A stretch of 8,602 nt of DNA, taken from assembly GCA_031254735.1 (NCBI GenBank), contig JAIRTU010000260.1, forward strand, positions 1 to 8,602, read 5' to 3'. Below the pieces are notes generated by a model. It saw only the letters and a list, made by a program, of their open reading frames with translations, made no database searches and had not been told where the DNA came from. The translations under genes were made by a program, and so were the position numbers. The stretch comes from Bacteroidales bacterium. Its GTDB lineage: Bacteria; Bacteroidota; Bacteroidia; Bacteroidales; WCHB1-69. Shown piece after piece: positions 1-8,381 of this stretch (position 1 is its first letter; every line of letters starts with the position of its first letter).

Positions 1-888
1 CTGGAATTGATTGCCAAACAAATGGTAGAAGGATTTATTACGGGCTTGCACAAAAGCCCTTTTCATGGTTTTTCGGTGGAGTTTGCCGAATATCGTCCGT
101 ATAATACAGGCGAATCGACTCGGAATATCGATTGGAAACTGTTTGGTCGCACCGATAAACTGTTTGTCAAACAGTATGAAGAAGAAACCAATTTGCGTTG
201 TCAGGTTATTGTAGACACCTCTTCTTCGATGTATTTTCCGCAGCGAAATCATTTGTCGTTGGATTGTCCCAATAAGATTTATTTTTCTGTGTATGCGGCG
301 GCGGCAATCATGCAGCTGATGAAGCAGCAACGCGATGCGATAGGGCTTTCGCTGTTTTCCGACACGGTACGCTTTCACAGTCAGGCAAAATCGAGTACGG
401 TACATCTGAAAATGCTTTATCGCGAATTAGAACCTTTGTTAACGCCCATTTCGACGGAAGAACAGCGTGGCACAGACGTAACAGGCAGCCTTCACGAGAT
501 AGCAGAACGCATTCACAGGCGTTCGCTGGTGGTTATTTTCAGTGATATTTTCGACAACAGCCGGCAGGAAGATTTGTTTTTGGCATTGCAACATCTCAAA
601 CACAACAAACACGATGTAATTCTTTTTCATGTGTACGACAAGCAGTTGGAGATAGATTTCGATTTTGACAATAAACCGTATAAATTTATAGATGTAGAAA
701 GCGGCGAAATGCTCAAAGTAAATGCCAACGAAATGAAAACACATTACCGCAAGGCAATCAAAGCCTTCAAAGACGAGTTGAAAGTGCGTTGCGGGCAATA
801 TCAGGTCGATTTGGTAGAAACCGACATCAACGAGGGGTTTCATCAGGTGATGATGACCTATTTGCTGAAACGCCAAAGATTGTTTTAA
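1..888 (+). CDS. DUF58 / vWA-like domain protein, 5' end missing
   Basis: This is the C-terminal part of a DUF58 family protein. The reading frame is open from base 1 (L-E-L-I-A-K-Q), so the true start lies outside the window and the TTG at base 7 is not a convincing start. Numbering from base 1, the family block Y-R-P-Y-N-T-G-E followed by R-N-I-D-W-K is near residues 34-48. A von Willebrand A-like fold follows, with MIDAS-type metal-site residues visible: D72-T-S74-S-S76, T158-D159 and the later F-S-D182. No membrane segment is visible in this part. In Bacteroidota, DUF58 genes usually sit downstream of a MoxR-family AAA+ ATPase and upstream of Bat-type vWA genes. The next gene here is a peptidase, so any Bat genes are not adjacent on this side. 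The molecular role is not established; a chaperone-like or envelope-stress role with MoxR is inferred from the family. The family call is firm. Confidence 0.9.
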   Translation: MELIAKQMVEGFITGLHKSPFHGFSVEFAEYRPYNTGESTRNIDWKLFGRTDKLFVKQYEEETNLRCQVIVDTSSSMYFPQRNHLSLDCPNKIYFSVYAAAAIMQLMKQQRDAIGLSLFSDTVRFHSQAKSSTVHLKMLYRELEPLLTPISTEEQRGTDVTGSLHEIAERIHRRSLVVIFSDIFDNSRQEDLFLALQHLKHNKHDVILFHVYDKQLEIDFDFDNKPYKFIDVESGEMLKVNANEMKTHYRKAIKAFKDELKVRCGQYQVDLVETDINEGFHQVMMTYLLKRQRLF

Positions 889-948
889 AAGGTAATTAAT
901 CCGTATTTTAAATTCAAGATATAAATAATAATCAAAACAGTAATAATC

Positions 949-3093
949 ATGAAAAAATATGTTATTCTAATCATCAGTGTATTTTTTATCATTCCAATCG
1001 GTCGGGCAGATGAGGGCATGTGGTTGCCTTTTTTGCTGAAATTGAATGAAAAAGACATGCAGTCGAAAGGCTTAAAGATTTCGGCAGAAGATATTTACAG
1101 TATCAATCAGGGGAGTTTGAAAGATGCAATTGTCTTGTTTGGAGGCGGTTGTACCGGCGAAATAGTTTCGGACGAGGGCTTGTTGCTGACCAATCATCAC
1201 TGCGGATACGGACGAATACAGGCTCACAGTTCGTTGGAACACGATTATCTCACTCATGGTTTTTGGGCGATGAACAAAGAAGAAGAACTTTCCAATCCGG
1301 GTTTCACCGTTACCATGCTGGTATCGATGAGAGATGTTACCGACGATGTGTTGAAATATGTTTCCGATCAAATGGACGAGGCTGCACGGAATAAAAAGAT
1401 AGAAGAAGCTATCCGAAAAATAACGGTAGACGCCGTTGAGGGGACACATTACAAAGCGGTGGTAAAGCCTGTTTACAACGGAAATCAATATATATTGTTT
1501 ATCAATGAAGTATTTGAAGATATACGTTTGGTGGGAACGCCGCCCTCCAACATCGGGAAGTTTGGCGGCGACACCGACAATTGGATGTGGCCTCGTCATA
1601 CAGGCGATTTTTCGGTGTTTCGGATATATGTGGGAAAGGACGGAAAACCGGCGCCCTATTCCAAAGACAATGTGCCGTATAAACCTAAAAAACATTTAAC
1701 CATTTCGTTGAAAGGCGTTGAACCCGAAGATTTTACTTTTGTGTTTGGCTATCCGGGTACGACACAGCAGTTTTTGACTTCTTGGGCGGTGGAGTTAATT
1801 CAAAATCAAACCAATCCTGTTGCTATCGATTTGCGGACAAAACGGTTGGATGTTATCAAAAAATATATGGATCAAGACCGTTTGATACGTATTCAATATT
1901 CGGCAAAAGCGGCAGGCATTGCCAACGGTTGGAAAAAATGGATAGGAGAAAACAGAGGCTTGAAACGTCTTCATACTGTTGAACAGAAAAAAATGCTGGA
2001 AACCGAATTTACCCAATGGCTCGATCAAGATGCCACGCGAAAACAGTTGTACGGCAATGTGCTTGCCAAATATGAAGATTTATACAAAAAATTAACGCCC
2101 ATATCCAAAGAAAACACCTATTTTATGGAAGCGTTTTACAGCATAGAATTGGTTCGTTTTATCTTTCCGATGATTTCTTCTTTGGACAATTTGTCTGATG
2201 TTAAAGATATAAACACTTTCGCCGAAGCACAAGTCGGCAGGATACAGTCGTTTTTCAAAGACTATAATATAAATGTAGACAAAGAAATTTTTGTCCTGTT
2301 GATGCAAGCCTATTTAGACAATGCAGACAAATCTCGCCTGCCGAATGCGTTTGTGGAATTGCTGAATAAATATTCCGTCGATCGTTTGGCGGAAGAGATT
2401 TATTCCAAATCGGTGTTTGCGCAGCAGGAAAAATTAACGGCACTTTTGGAAAAAGGAGACGCCAAATCGCTGTCTTTGCTGAAAAAAGATATGCTCTATC
2501 GTTTGGTTTCGCCGATGTATGCTTATTATTTCTCTGACGTATCGCCTCAAATGAAAGAAATAGATGTGCAGATAAAACAATTGGATCGTCTGTGGACTAA
2601 GGCGTTGATGGAAATGCAACCCGAAAAAACCTTTTATCCCGACGCCAATCTCACCTTGCGTGTTGCCTACGGAAAAGTGGACGGCTACAACCCCATAGAC
2701 GGCGTGAACTATAAACATATCACTACGGTGGACGGTATTATGGAGAAAGAAAATCCCGATATTTACGATTATGTGGTGGAAGCCAAGCTGAAAGAGTTGT
2801 ATGAGAAAAAAGACTACGGACGATACGCCACCGCCGACGGAAAGATGCCTGTTGCCTTTGTCGCAACCAATCACACCACAGGCGGAAACTCAGGAAGTCC
2901 GATCCTGAACGGCAACGGACATTTGATAGGCATAAACTTCGACCGCTGTTGGGAAGGAACAATGAGCGATATTCACTACGATCCCGATCAATGTCGGAAT
3001 ATTTCGGTGGATATTCGTTATGTTCTTTTTATCATAGATAAATTTGCCGGTGCGAAACACCTGATAGATGAAATGAAAATCAGTGCGGAGTAA
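949..3093 (+). CDS. dpp11: Asp/Glu-specific dipeptidyl-peptidase 11 (peptidase family S46)
   Basis: This secreted serine exopeptidase releases dipeptides from peptide N-termini and acts in the periplasm. It has 714 residues; the Porphyromonas gingivalis enzyme is about 720. Residues 1-20 form a signal peptide (two lysines, a hydrophobic core, then G-R-A) with likely cleavage before D21-E-G-M-W. The chymotrypsin-like catalytic residues are visible: H84 in T-N-H-H-C-G-Y, D220 in H-T-G-D-F-S, and S648 in G-G-N-S-G-S-P. N211/W212, N326 and D665 match the residues that anchor the substrate N-terminus in S46 enzymes. R666, 18 residues after the catalytic serine, corresponds to R673 of P. gingivalis DPP11, which selects Asp/Glu at P1; DPP7 has glycine there. 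The middle third is the helical cap domain of the family. The start at 949 is chosen because it opens the signal peptide. The 60-base upstream gap is AT-rich, with no convincing promoter. A secreted PtpA-like exopeptidase follows 143 bases downstream. Confidence 0.95.
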   Translation: MKKYVILIISVFFIIPIGRADEGMWLPFLLKLNEKDMQSKGLKISAEDIYSINQGSLKDAIVLFGGGCTGEIVSDEGLLLTNHHCGYGRIQAHSSLEHDYLTHGFWAMNKEEELSNPGFTVTMLVSMRDVTDDVLKYVSDQMDEAARNKKIEEAIRKITVDAVEGTHYKAVVKPVYNGNQYILFINEVFEDIRLVGTPPSNIGKFGGDTDNWMWPRHTGDFSVFRIYVGKDGKPAPYSKDNVPYKPKKHLTISLKGVEPEDFTFVFGYPGTTQQFLTSWAVELIQNQTNPVAIDLRTKRLDVIKKYMDQDRLIRIQYSAKAAGIANGWKKWIGENRGLKRLHTVEQKKMLETEFTQWLDQDATRKQLYGNVLAKYEDLYKKLTPISKENTYFMEAFYSIELVRFIFPMISSLDNLSDVKDINTFAEAQVGRIQSFFKDYNINVDKEIFVLLMQAYLDNADKSRLPNAFVELLNKYSVDRLAEEIYSKSVFAQQEKLTALLEKGDAKSLSLLKKDMLYRLVSPMYAYYFSDVSPQMKEIDVQIKQLDRLWTKALMEMQPEKTFYPDANLTLRVAYGKVDGYNPIDGVNYKHITTVDGIMEKENPDIYDYVVEAKLKELYEKKDYGRYATADGKMPVAFVATNHTTGGNSGSPILNGNGHLIGINFDRCWEGTMSDIHYDPDQCRNISVDIRYVLFIIDKFAGAKHLIDEMKISAE

Positions 3094-3190
3094 GGAATTG
3101 CGATGCCTGAACGATGATTTTTTGTGATTATAATGCAGAAAATGTGAGGGCGATCGTGAAATATTTCTGTTCTGTCTCACAAAAAACATA

Positions 3191-3198
3191 TACTTTTG
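3191..3198 (+). promoter_or_regulatory. Putative Bacteroidota -7 promoter element upstream of the ptpA-like gene
   Basis: TACTTTTG matches the Bacteroidota sigma-factor -7 consensus TAnnTTTG and is followed by CA, as at the other two elements in this window. A poor -33 candidate (TTTCTG) lies near 3164-3169, about 21 bases upstream. Transcription would begin near 3205, some 30 bases before the ATG at 3237. This supports 3237, not 3114, as the true start. The call rests on motif and position only. Confidence 0.55.
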
Positions 3199-3236
3199 CA
3201 GGAAAATTAGTTTCAACATTTAATAATATATTTAAT

Positions 3237-5375
3237 ATGTCAAAGAAAAATATTCTTATCGTTTTTTTAGTGGGCTTTACCCTGTCGGGAATGGCTCAGG
3301 ACAAAATTTTTGAGTTAGTCGATGTGTTTACCTCCGGCAAGATGTATCCGCAAAACTTGCGGCAACTGCAATGGATTCCTTCCACTTGCGATTATGTGTA
3401 TGTGAAAGATAACGACTTGGTGAAAGCAACCGCCCCTTCCGACAAAACAACGGTGTGGGTTACTTCGTCTGACATTCATTCCGCTTTGGAAGCCAAAGGC
3501 GAAAAGGCAACAAGAGGATTTCCGACCATTGTTTATTGGACGTCGAAAGAATCGTTTTACGCTATGGCAAACGGAAAAATTATTCATTACGACATTGCCA
3601 AAAAGCAGATAGACAACGTGATGGAAACTCCCGAAAATGCCGAAAACATAGAGTACGACTACAAACATGCACAGATGGCATACACCATCGGCAACGATTT
3701 GTATGTAACGCCTTTTGGAAAAGACGCCAAACGGGTAAATCAAGAGCAAGTTGATGAGGTGAAGTTTGGACATGCCCCGCACAGGGTGGAGTTCGGCATA
3801 GAAAACGGTTGTTATTGGTCGCCTTCGGGGAAAAATCTGGCATTTTATCGCATGGACGAAAGCATGGTGGACGATTATCCGTTGGTAAACACCACCACCC
3901 GCATTGCTGCACTGCAAAACGAAAAATATCCTATGGCAGGCTTGACAAGTCATCAGGTGAAAGTGGGAATCTACAATGCGGAAAGCGGAAACATCGTCTA
4001 TATGAAAACCGGTGAGCCGTTGGATCAATATCTTACCTGCGTAACATTCAGCCCCGATGAAAAATATCTCTTTATCGGTTTGCTCAACAGAGAGCAAAAT
4101 CATCTGAAAATGAATCAATACGATGCTCTTAGCGGCGATTATGTCAAAACTCTGTTTGAAGAAAAACACGAACGTTATGTAGAGCCGAGCGATCCGCTGT
4201 ATTTTCTGCCCAACAGCAATACGCAGTTTTTGTGGGTCAGTCAGAAAAGCGGTTGGAAACATCTGCATTTATATGATATAACCGGAAACGAAATCAAACA
4301 GCTCACATCGGGCAATTGGGTGGTAAAATCGTTCAGCGGATTTGACGAAAAAGGACAAAAGGCGTTTTTCATGTCGAACAAAGACGAAATTACAGGAAGC
4401 AAAATGTATGTGGTCGATATAAAAACAGGAAAAATAAGCAACATCTCCACCGAAGAAGGAACGCATCTTGTGCAGCCCTCTTTCGACGGAATGTATTTTT
4501 TGGACAGATACACCTCTCTGCATATTCCGAGCATAATTGCCCTCAAAGACACAAAAGCCAAAGCGAGAGCCATTCTGCTGTATGATTCCACTTCGTTGTC
4601 CGAATATAATCTGCCCGAAGTAAGTGTGGGAAAATTGCAAAACAAAAACGGCGATGATCTGTATTATCGTTTAATCAAGCCCATTGATTTCGACCCGAAC
4701 AAAAAATATCCTGTTTTTGTGTATGTTTACGGTGGACCACATTCGCAAATGGTAACCAACAGTTGGTTGAGCGGAGGACATTTTCTTCATTATATGGCTC
4801 AAAAAGGATATGTGGTTTTCACTTTGGACAATCGGGGAACGGCAAATCGCGGGTTTGAATTTGAAAGCACCATTCACCGCCGTGTAGGTACTGTGGAAGT
4901 GGAAGATCAAATGGTGGGCGTGGAATTTCTTAAATCGCTTCCTTATGTTGACCAAAATCGTTTCTCGGTAGACGGTTGGAGTTACGGCGGATTTATGACA
5001 TTGACTTTGAAGCTGCAATATCCCGAAGTCTTTAAGGTGGCTACGGCGGGCGGTCCCGTTGTTGATTGGAAATATTACGAAGTCATGTACGGCGAACGCT
5101 ACATGGACACTCCCGAAGAAAATGAAGAGGGTTACAAAAATAATTCTCTGTTAAATCGGGTAAAAAATATCGACGGACATATAATGATTATTCACGGTGC
5201 AATGGATCCGACCGTTGTATGGCAAAACAGTCTGCAATTTTTGACCGAAGCCATTAAAGCCAACAAACAAATCGATTATTTCGTTTATCCCACGCACGAA
5301 CACAATGTGAGAGGAATTGATCGAGTGCATTTGTGGAACAAAATAGCGAATTATCATCAGACATTTAATAAATAG
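3237..5375 (+). CDS. ptpA: Prolyl tripeptidyl peptidase, PtpA-type (S9 family)
   Basis: This secreted serine exopeptidase is expected to release tripeptides of the form X-X-Pro from peptide N-termini in the periplasm. The start at 3237 gives 712 residues and a clear signal peptide (residues 1-20, cleavage after G-M-A before Q21). The open frame extends up to 3114, but that extension lacks a signal peptide and would overlap the promoter. The N-terminal part is a beta-propeller domain; the alpha/beta-hydrolase domain spans about residues 460-712. Visible active-site elements are Y498 in Y-G-G-P-H (oxyanion hole), S582 in G-W-S-Y-G-G, D657 in G-A-M-D-P and H689 in T-H-E-H-N-V. The spacings (+75 and +107 from the serine) equal those I recall for P. 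gingivalis PtpA (S603, D678, H710). E185 in V-E-F-G-I-E and E615 match PtpA E205 and E636, which bind the substrate N-terminus. The D-W-x-Y-E-E double-Glu motif of dipeptidyl-peptidase IV is absent. A DPP4-like specificity is the main alternative. sufC begins 24 bases downstream. Confidence 0.88.
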   Translation: MSKKNILIVFLVGFTLSGMAQDKIFELVDVFTSGKMYPQNLRQLQWIPSTCDYVYVKDNDLVKATAPSDKTTVWVTSSDIHSALEAKGEKATRGFPTIVYWTSKESFYAMANGKIIHYDIAKKQIDNVMETPENAENIEYDYKHAQMAYTIGNDLYVTPFGKDAKRVNQEQVDEVKFGHAPHRVEFGIENGCYWSPSGKNLAFYRMDESMVDDYPLVNTTTRIAALQNEKYPMAGLTSHQVKVGIYNAESGNIVYMKTGEPLDQYLTCVTFSPDEKYLFIGLLNREQNHLKMNQYDALSGDYVKTLFEEKHERYVEPSDPLYFLPNSNTQFLWVSQKSGWKHLHLYDITGNEIKQLTSGNWVVKSFSGFDEKGQKAFFMSNKDEITGSKMYVVDIKTGKISNISTEEGTHLVQPSFDGMYFLDRYTSLHIPSIIALKDTKAKARAILLYDSTSLSEYNLPEVSVGKLQNKNGDDLYYRLIKPIDFDPNKKYPVFVYVYGGPHSQMVTNSWLSGGHFLHYMAQKGYVVFTLDNRGTANRGFEFESTIHRRVGTVEVEDQMVGVEFLKSLPYVDQNRFSVDGWSYGGFMTLTLKLQYPEVFKVATAGGPVVDWKYYEVMYGERYMDTPEENEEGYKNNSLLNRVKNIDGHIMIIHGAMDPTVVWQNSLQFLTEAIKANKQIDYFVYPTHEHNVRGIDRVHLWNKIANYHQTFNK

Positions 5376-5399
5376 GGATAAAAGAAAACACAGCAATAT

Positions 5400-6158
<759 letters not shown>

Positions 6159-6163
6159 TCGGC

Positions 6164-6883
6164 ATGGACACTTCTTTCGGAAAAATTTACCTTATCCCAA
6201 CGCCGCTCGCAGAAGAAAATTTTTCTTCTGCCGTTCTTTTCAATCATGCGATTATAAAAGATTTACGGGTTTTTGTGGTGGAAGAACTTCGCACGGCACG
6301 GCGATTTCTGCGTAAAGTCTGTCCCGATTTTCCTGTTGACGATTGCCAATTTTATATATTGAACGAACATACAATTTCCACCCTGAATGTTGATGAAATT
6401 ATTTATCGGGTAAGTCACGGAAATGATGTGGGGATAATGTCGGAGGCGGGTTTGCCGTGCGTTGCCGATCCGGGTAGCGAATTGGTGGCATTGGCTCATG
6501 CAAAAAACATTCGGGTAGTGCCGTTGGTGGGCGCTTCATCGATCTTTATGGCGCTGATGTCTTCGGGATTGGGTGGTCAGAAGTTTGCATTTCACGGCTA
6601 TCTCCCCACCAACAAAACCCATTTGGCAACAGCCGTTCGCAAATTGGAACAACAGTCTCGCACCGAACAACAAACTCAAATCTTCATGGAAACGCCTTAT
6701 CGAAACATGCAACTATTAGAAACACTGCTGAAACACTGTCGGTTGGAAACCATGCTTTGCATTGCCTGCAACATCACCGACAAAGACGAATACATTCAAA
6801 CAAAATCTGTTGCACAATGGAAACAATCCACACTTCCCTCCCTGCATAAAAAGCCGGCGGTGTTTGTGCTGTCGGCGCGTTAG
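6164..6883 (+). CDS. Short RsmI-like SAM-dependent methyltransferase (tetrapyrrole methylase fold)
   Basis: This cytoplasmic SAM-dependent methyltransferase belongs to the tetrapyrrole methylase superfamily and is closest to RsmI, which 2'-O-methylates C1402 of 16S rRNA. From the ATG at 6164 it has 239 residues, shorter than E. coli RsmI (about 286), and it ends without the C-terminal extension. Visible family blocks are I8-Y-L-I-P-T-P at the N-terminus, S-E-A-G-L-P-C-V-A-D102-P-G-S (SAM-binding region), V-P-L-V-G123-A-S-S followed by an S-S-G-L turn, and M175-E-T-P-Y-R180, matching Y-E-S-x-H-R of RsmI. The N-terminal motif is I-P-T-P-L rather than the V-x-T-P-I-G-N-L of canonical RsmI. Bacteroidota often carry such a short form beside a full RsmI, so the substrate is uncertain and I give no gene symbol. 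An ATG at 6134 is also in frame but would overlap sufC by 25 bases. The 6164 start, 5 bases after the sufC stop, is preferred and suggests translational coupling. Confidence 0.85.
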   Translation: MDTSFGKIYLIPTPLAEENFSSAVLFNHAIIKDLRVFVVEELRTARRFLRKVCPDFPVDDCQFYILNEHTISTLNVDEIIYRVSHGNDVGIMSEAGLPCVADPGSELVALAHAKNIRVVPLVGASSIFMALMSSGLGGQKFAFHGYLPTNKTHLATAVRKLEQQSRTEQQTQIFMETPYRNMQLLETLLKHCRLETMLCIACNITDKDEYIQTKSVAQWKQSTLPSLHKKPAVFVLSAR

Positions 6884-6926
6884 CGGCGTACAAAGATTTT
6901 GCAGACGACAAGACATTATTTTTTCG

Positions 6927-6934
6927 TATCTTTG
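6927..6934 (+). promoter_or_regulatory. Bacteroidota -7 promoter element upstream of purB
   Basis: TATCTTTG is an exact match to TAnnTTTG and lies 20 bases before the purB ATG. It implies transcription start near 6941 and a leader of about 14 bases. The wider string GTATCTTTGCA (6926-6936) recurs exactly before the last gene of the window. A TTTTG at 6897-6901 is somewhat far (25 bases) to serve as the -33 element. The element indicates that purB can be transcribed independently of the sufC/methyltransferase genes. Confidence 0.72.
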
Positions 6935-6954
6935 CACCAAAAACAGATATATTT

Positions 6955-8307
6955 ATGCAAATAAACACATTAACAGCTGTTTCGCCATTAGACGGACGTT
7001 ATTATAATACGGTTTCGGAGTTGTCGGATTATTTTTCGGAGTATGCTTTGATACGGACAAGAGTGCTGGTAGAGATAGAATATTTTATCGCATTGTGCGA
7101 ACTTCCGTTGCCTCAACTCAACGGCATAGACAAGGGAAAACAGGCGGAACTTCAAACTATTTATCTCAATTTCAGTCAGGAAGATGCACTGCGGATTAAA
7201 GAAATAGAAAAAACAACCAATCACGACGTAAAAGCAGTAGAATATTTTATCAAAGAGAAATTTGATGCGATGAATTGGAATGAATACAAAGAATTTATTC
7301 ATTTCGGACTGACCTCGCAAGACATTAACAATACGGCAGTTCCTTATCTGATGCGAGAATTTCATCAAAATATTTTGCAAAAAGAGTTGAATGCACTTGT
7401 GCAAAAACTTTCGGCTCGTGCAAAATCGTGGAAAGACATTGCCATGCTCGCACGCACACACGGACAGCCCGCCTCCCCGACAACATTGGGAAAAGAAATA
7501 TATGTTTTTGTTGAACGTATTGAAAATCAAATCAAACTGTTAAATCAAATTCCTTTTTGCGGAAAATTCGGCGGTGCAACAGGCAATTTCAACGCTCATC
7601 ATGTTGCTTTTCCGAATATCGATTGGGTGAAATTCGGCAATGATTTTTTAGCTAATAAATTGGGATTGGTACGCCTGCAAACCACCACACAAATAGAACA
7701 TTACGACAATATGGCTGCCTGTTTCGACACTTTGAAACGCATAAACAATATCCTTATCGATTTCGACCGCGATATGTGGACGTATATTTCGATGGATTAT
7801 TTCAAACAGCAGGTGAAAGTCGGCGAAGTGGGTTCTTCCGCCATGCCGCACAAGGTAAACCCGATTGATTTTGAAAATTCGGAGGGAAACTGTGCCGTTG
7901 CCAACGCCTTGTTTGAGGGTCTGTCGGCGAAATTGCCGATCTCTCGCCTTCAACGCGACCTCACCGACAGCACCGTTACCCGCAACGTAGGCGTGCCGTT
8001 GGGACATACGTTACTTGCCTGCCGTTCCACCATGAAAGGAATAGACAAACTGCTGCTCAACCAAGAAGCCATTGACGCCGACTTGGAAAAAAATTGGGCG
8101 GTTGTCGCCGAAGCCATACAAACGATCTTACGCAGAGAGCAATATCCCAATCCTTACGAAGCGCTGAAAGAATTGACACGAGGAAAATCGCATATCACAA
8201 AAGAATCTATACACGCCTTTATCAACGAACTGAACATCAGCGACGCCCTCAAAGAAGAGTTGAAACAAATCACGCCACAGAATTATACAGGAATAACAAT
8301 GGGTTGA
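6955..8307 (+). CDS. purB: Adenylosuccinate lyase
   Basis: PurB catalyses two fumarate-releasing steps of purine synthesis: SAICAR to AICAR, and adenylosuccinate to AMP. It is a cytoplasmic homotetramer of the fumarase/aspartase superfamily. The product has 450 residues, close to the 456 of the E. coli enzyme. The N-terminal block L-T-A-V-S-P-L-D-G-R-Y is typical of PurB. Catalytic His169 lies in R-T-H-G-Q-P-A (E. coli H171). The superfamily signature G293-S-S-A-M-P-H-K-V-N-P303 carries the mobile-loop serine that acts as general base. The later block L-Q-R-D-L-T-D-S-T-V-x-R-N-V-G also matches the E. coli-type branch. The start at 6955 sits just downstream of a good -7 element and aligns with family N-termini. 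No Shine-Dalgarno is visible. The gene appears intact, with no frameshift or missing key residue. Confidence 0.97.
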   Translation: MQINTLTAVSPLDGRYYNTVSELSDYFSEYALIRTRVLVEIEYFIALCELPLPQLNGIDKGKQAELQTIYLNFSQEDALRIKEIEKTTNHDVKAVEYFIKEKFDAMNWNEYKEFIHFGLTSQDINNTAVPYLMREFHQNILQKELNALVQKLSARAKSWKDIAMLARTHGQPASPTTLGKEIYVFVERIENQIKLLNQIPFCGKFGGATGNFNAHHVAFPNIDWVKFGNDFLANKLGLVRLQTTTQIEHYDNMAACFDTLKRINNILIDFDRDMWTYISMDYFKQQVKVGEVGSSAMPHKVNPIDFENSEGNCAVANALFEGLSAKLPISRLQRDLTDSTVTRNVGVPLGHTLLACRSTMKGIDKLLLNQEAIDADLEKNWAVVAEAIQTILRREQYPNPYEALKELTRGKSHITKESIHAFINELNISDALKEELKQITPQNYTGITMG

Positions 8308-8354
8308 TTGGCAATGCGAAATGAGGCGTAAGCAATAGTTCGGGATAAATTCAG

Positions 8355-8362
8355 TATCTTTG
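8355..8362 (+). promoter_or_regulatory. Bacteroidota -7 promoter element upstream of the DUF1016 gene
   Basis: TATCTTTG is an exact match to TAnnTTTG, 19 bases before the ATG at 8382. The 11-base string GTATCTTTGCA (8354-8364) is identical to the one before purB. No clear -33 TTTG is seen at the expected distance. The element indicates that the last gene is a separate transcription unit. Confidence 0.7.
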
Positions 8363-8381
8363 CATTCTAAAATTTAGTTCT

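Noticed and set aside
880..911. Possible promoter before dpp11: TTG at 880-882 and TATTTTAA at 904-911 with 21-base spacing
   Set aside because: The -7 candidate mismatches the last two consensus positions (TG), and AT-rich DNA gives such matches easily.
1072..1695. 207-codon open frame on the - strand inside dpp11
   Set aside because: It overlaps catalytic-region coding sequence of DPP11 and its product shows no domain-like pattern.
3315..4268. 317-codon open frame on the - strand inside the ptpA-like gene
   Set aside because: Its predicted product is rich in Cys, His, Phe and Ile with no recognisable domain, and it lies opposite a strongly supported gene. It is best explained as a codon-usage shadow.
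8308..8345. Possible weak hairpin or terminator after purB (ATTGGC ... GCAAT)
   Set aside because: The arms pair only partly and no U-tract follows, so it does not meet terminator criteria.
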